A stretch of 64,000 nt of DNA, taken from NCBI RefSeq assembly GCF_003672135.1, contig NC_039508.1:14085945-14149944 (forward strand). Direction: 5' to 3'. This DNA comes from Ooceraea biroi. Taxonomy: Eukaryota; Arthropoda; Insecta; Hymenoptera; Formicidae. A program made the translations under genes and the position numbers. Position 1 is the first letter of the stretch. Every line of letters starts with the position of its first letter. Below, one piece after another: positions 63,405 through 64,000 of the stretch. The notes beneath the pieces are model-generated. The model ran no database searches, had not been told where the DNA came from, and saw only the letters and a program-made list of their open reading frames with translations.

Positions 63405-64000
63405 ACTTGAAAAATTAATGAAAGAGAATTTTTGCATTCATACATTTACATATTAAAAAAGAATTCATCAGTAACTCATTAAAAAGCGTCAAAAATGCAA
63501 CATTACTAGTTATATTACGTCAATATAAAAAAGTTGTAAAATAAAACGTACATTTATGAACGAAACTACGTGTACAGCTTCAGCCTATATAGACACATTT
63601 AACACGATGTATGGCGTTTGTGCTATGCGGTACGAAGTTATTGGCTGAATAATGCATATTAGTCGATTTGCCAGGAACTAGCTCCAATTTCCCTCGAGAT
63701 TCAATTCTCCACGGCACCGTTTCCGTCAAAGTCTTTTTCCGTATAGGACGCTATTCATAAGTGGTTGCTGGAGCCAACTCGCCATTAGTTGTGGTCTAAA
63801 TGAGCACTATTTATTGAAATTAATGAAAACATTATATTATATTTCATCCAAATTTTATTAATTAAAAAAGTATATTGATTATATAAAGTTCAGCTTTCTA
63901 GAATATTGGAAAGTACGATTGTACCTTAGATATTTCGATTAAATCTCTTTTTAAAGACATTGTCATCACAATATCGCATCTGGAGTGTTGTTAGTCGGAT

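Larger units (their letters stand above)
57062..64000. other. Non-coding stretch, no gene recognised
   Basis: AT-rich sequence with CpG-richer patches at 57.2-57.5, 58.7-59.0 and 59.7-60.1 kb. Open frames of 60-115 codons overlap on both strands without domains. Two microsatellites and a CpG block with a splice donor are listed separately. It could be intergenic or intronic to a gene beyond the right edge. Confidence 0.5.

Overview
This 64-kb window is animal nuclear DNA from an insect, most likely a hymenopteran and plausibly an ant. Three multi-exon genes with short, AT-rich, GT-AG introns can be reconstructed codon by codon: a poly(A) polymerase, a relaxin-type leucine-rich-repeat GPCR, and an insect-type seven-transmembrane odorant receptor. 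Two identical eukaryotic initiator tRNA-Met genes and several Tc1/mariner- and hAT-like DNA elements fit the same picture. The genus is an inference from general character (AT-rich background with CpG-rich islands), not from a diagnostic sequence.

Layout. 1-30.6 kb is almost entirely non-coding. It holds a divergent pair of initiator tRNA genes (8.3-8.6 kb), a 986-bp foldback element with internal 118-bp tandem repeats (16.96-17.94 kb), nested hairpins (22.3 kb), several CpG-rich promoter-like islands, and a few short candidate first or micro exons that may belong to genes running through or off the window. 30.6-36.6 kb (minus strand) is a complete LGR gene of 19 coding exons: one LDL-receptor class A module, ten LRRs, seven transmembrane helices, 762 aa. 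37.96-40.2 kb (plus strand) is an intact 6-exon odorant receptor of 390 aa, arranged head-to-head with the LGR. 45.6-49.45 kb (minus strand) is an intact 11-coding-exon canonical poly(A) polymerase of 610 aa, with a CpG-rich promoter at about 50 kb.

50.7-57.1 kb is a transposon-rich stretch: a long-TIR element between TTAA sites, a full-length mariner with perfect 31-bp TIRs and a transposase broken by two 1-base deletions, a relic of a second mariner-like transposase, and a 2.2-kb TA-flanked inverted-repeat element that carries a nested hAT-type MITE and an unassigned 93-codon reading frame. 57-64 kb shows no recognisable gene, only a CpG-rich block with a strong splice donor at 59.8 kb and simple repeats.

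Functionally the three genes are unrelated: nuclear mRNA 3'-end processing, peptide-hormone signalling, and chemosensation. The reconstructed reading frames close exactly (2289, 1173 and 1833 nt, all divisible by 3), which is the main evidence that the exon models are right. The 2.2-kb element with its orphan frame and the foldback element are the best candidates for something undescribed.
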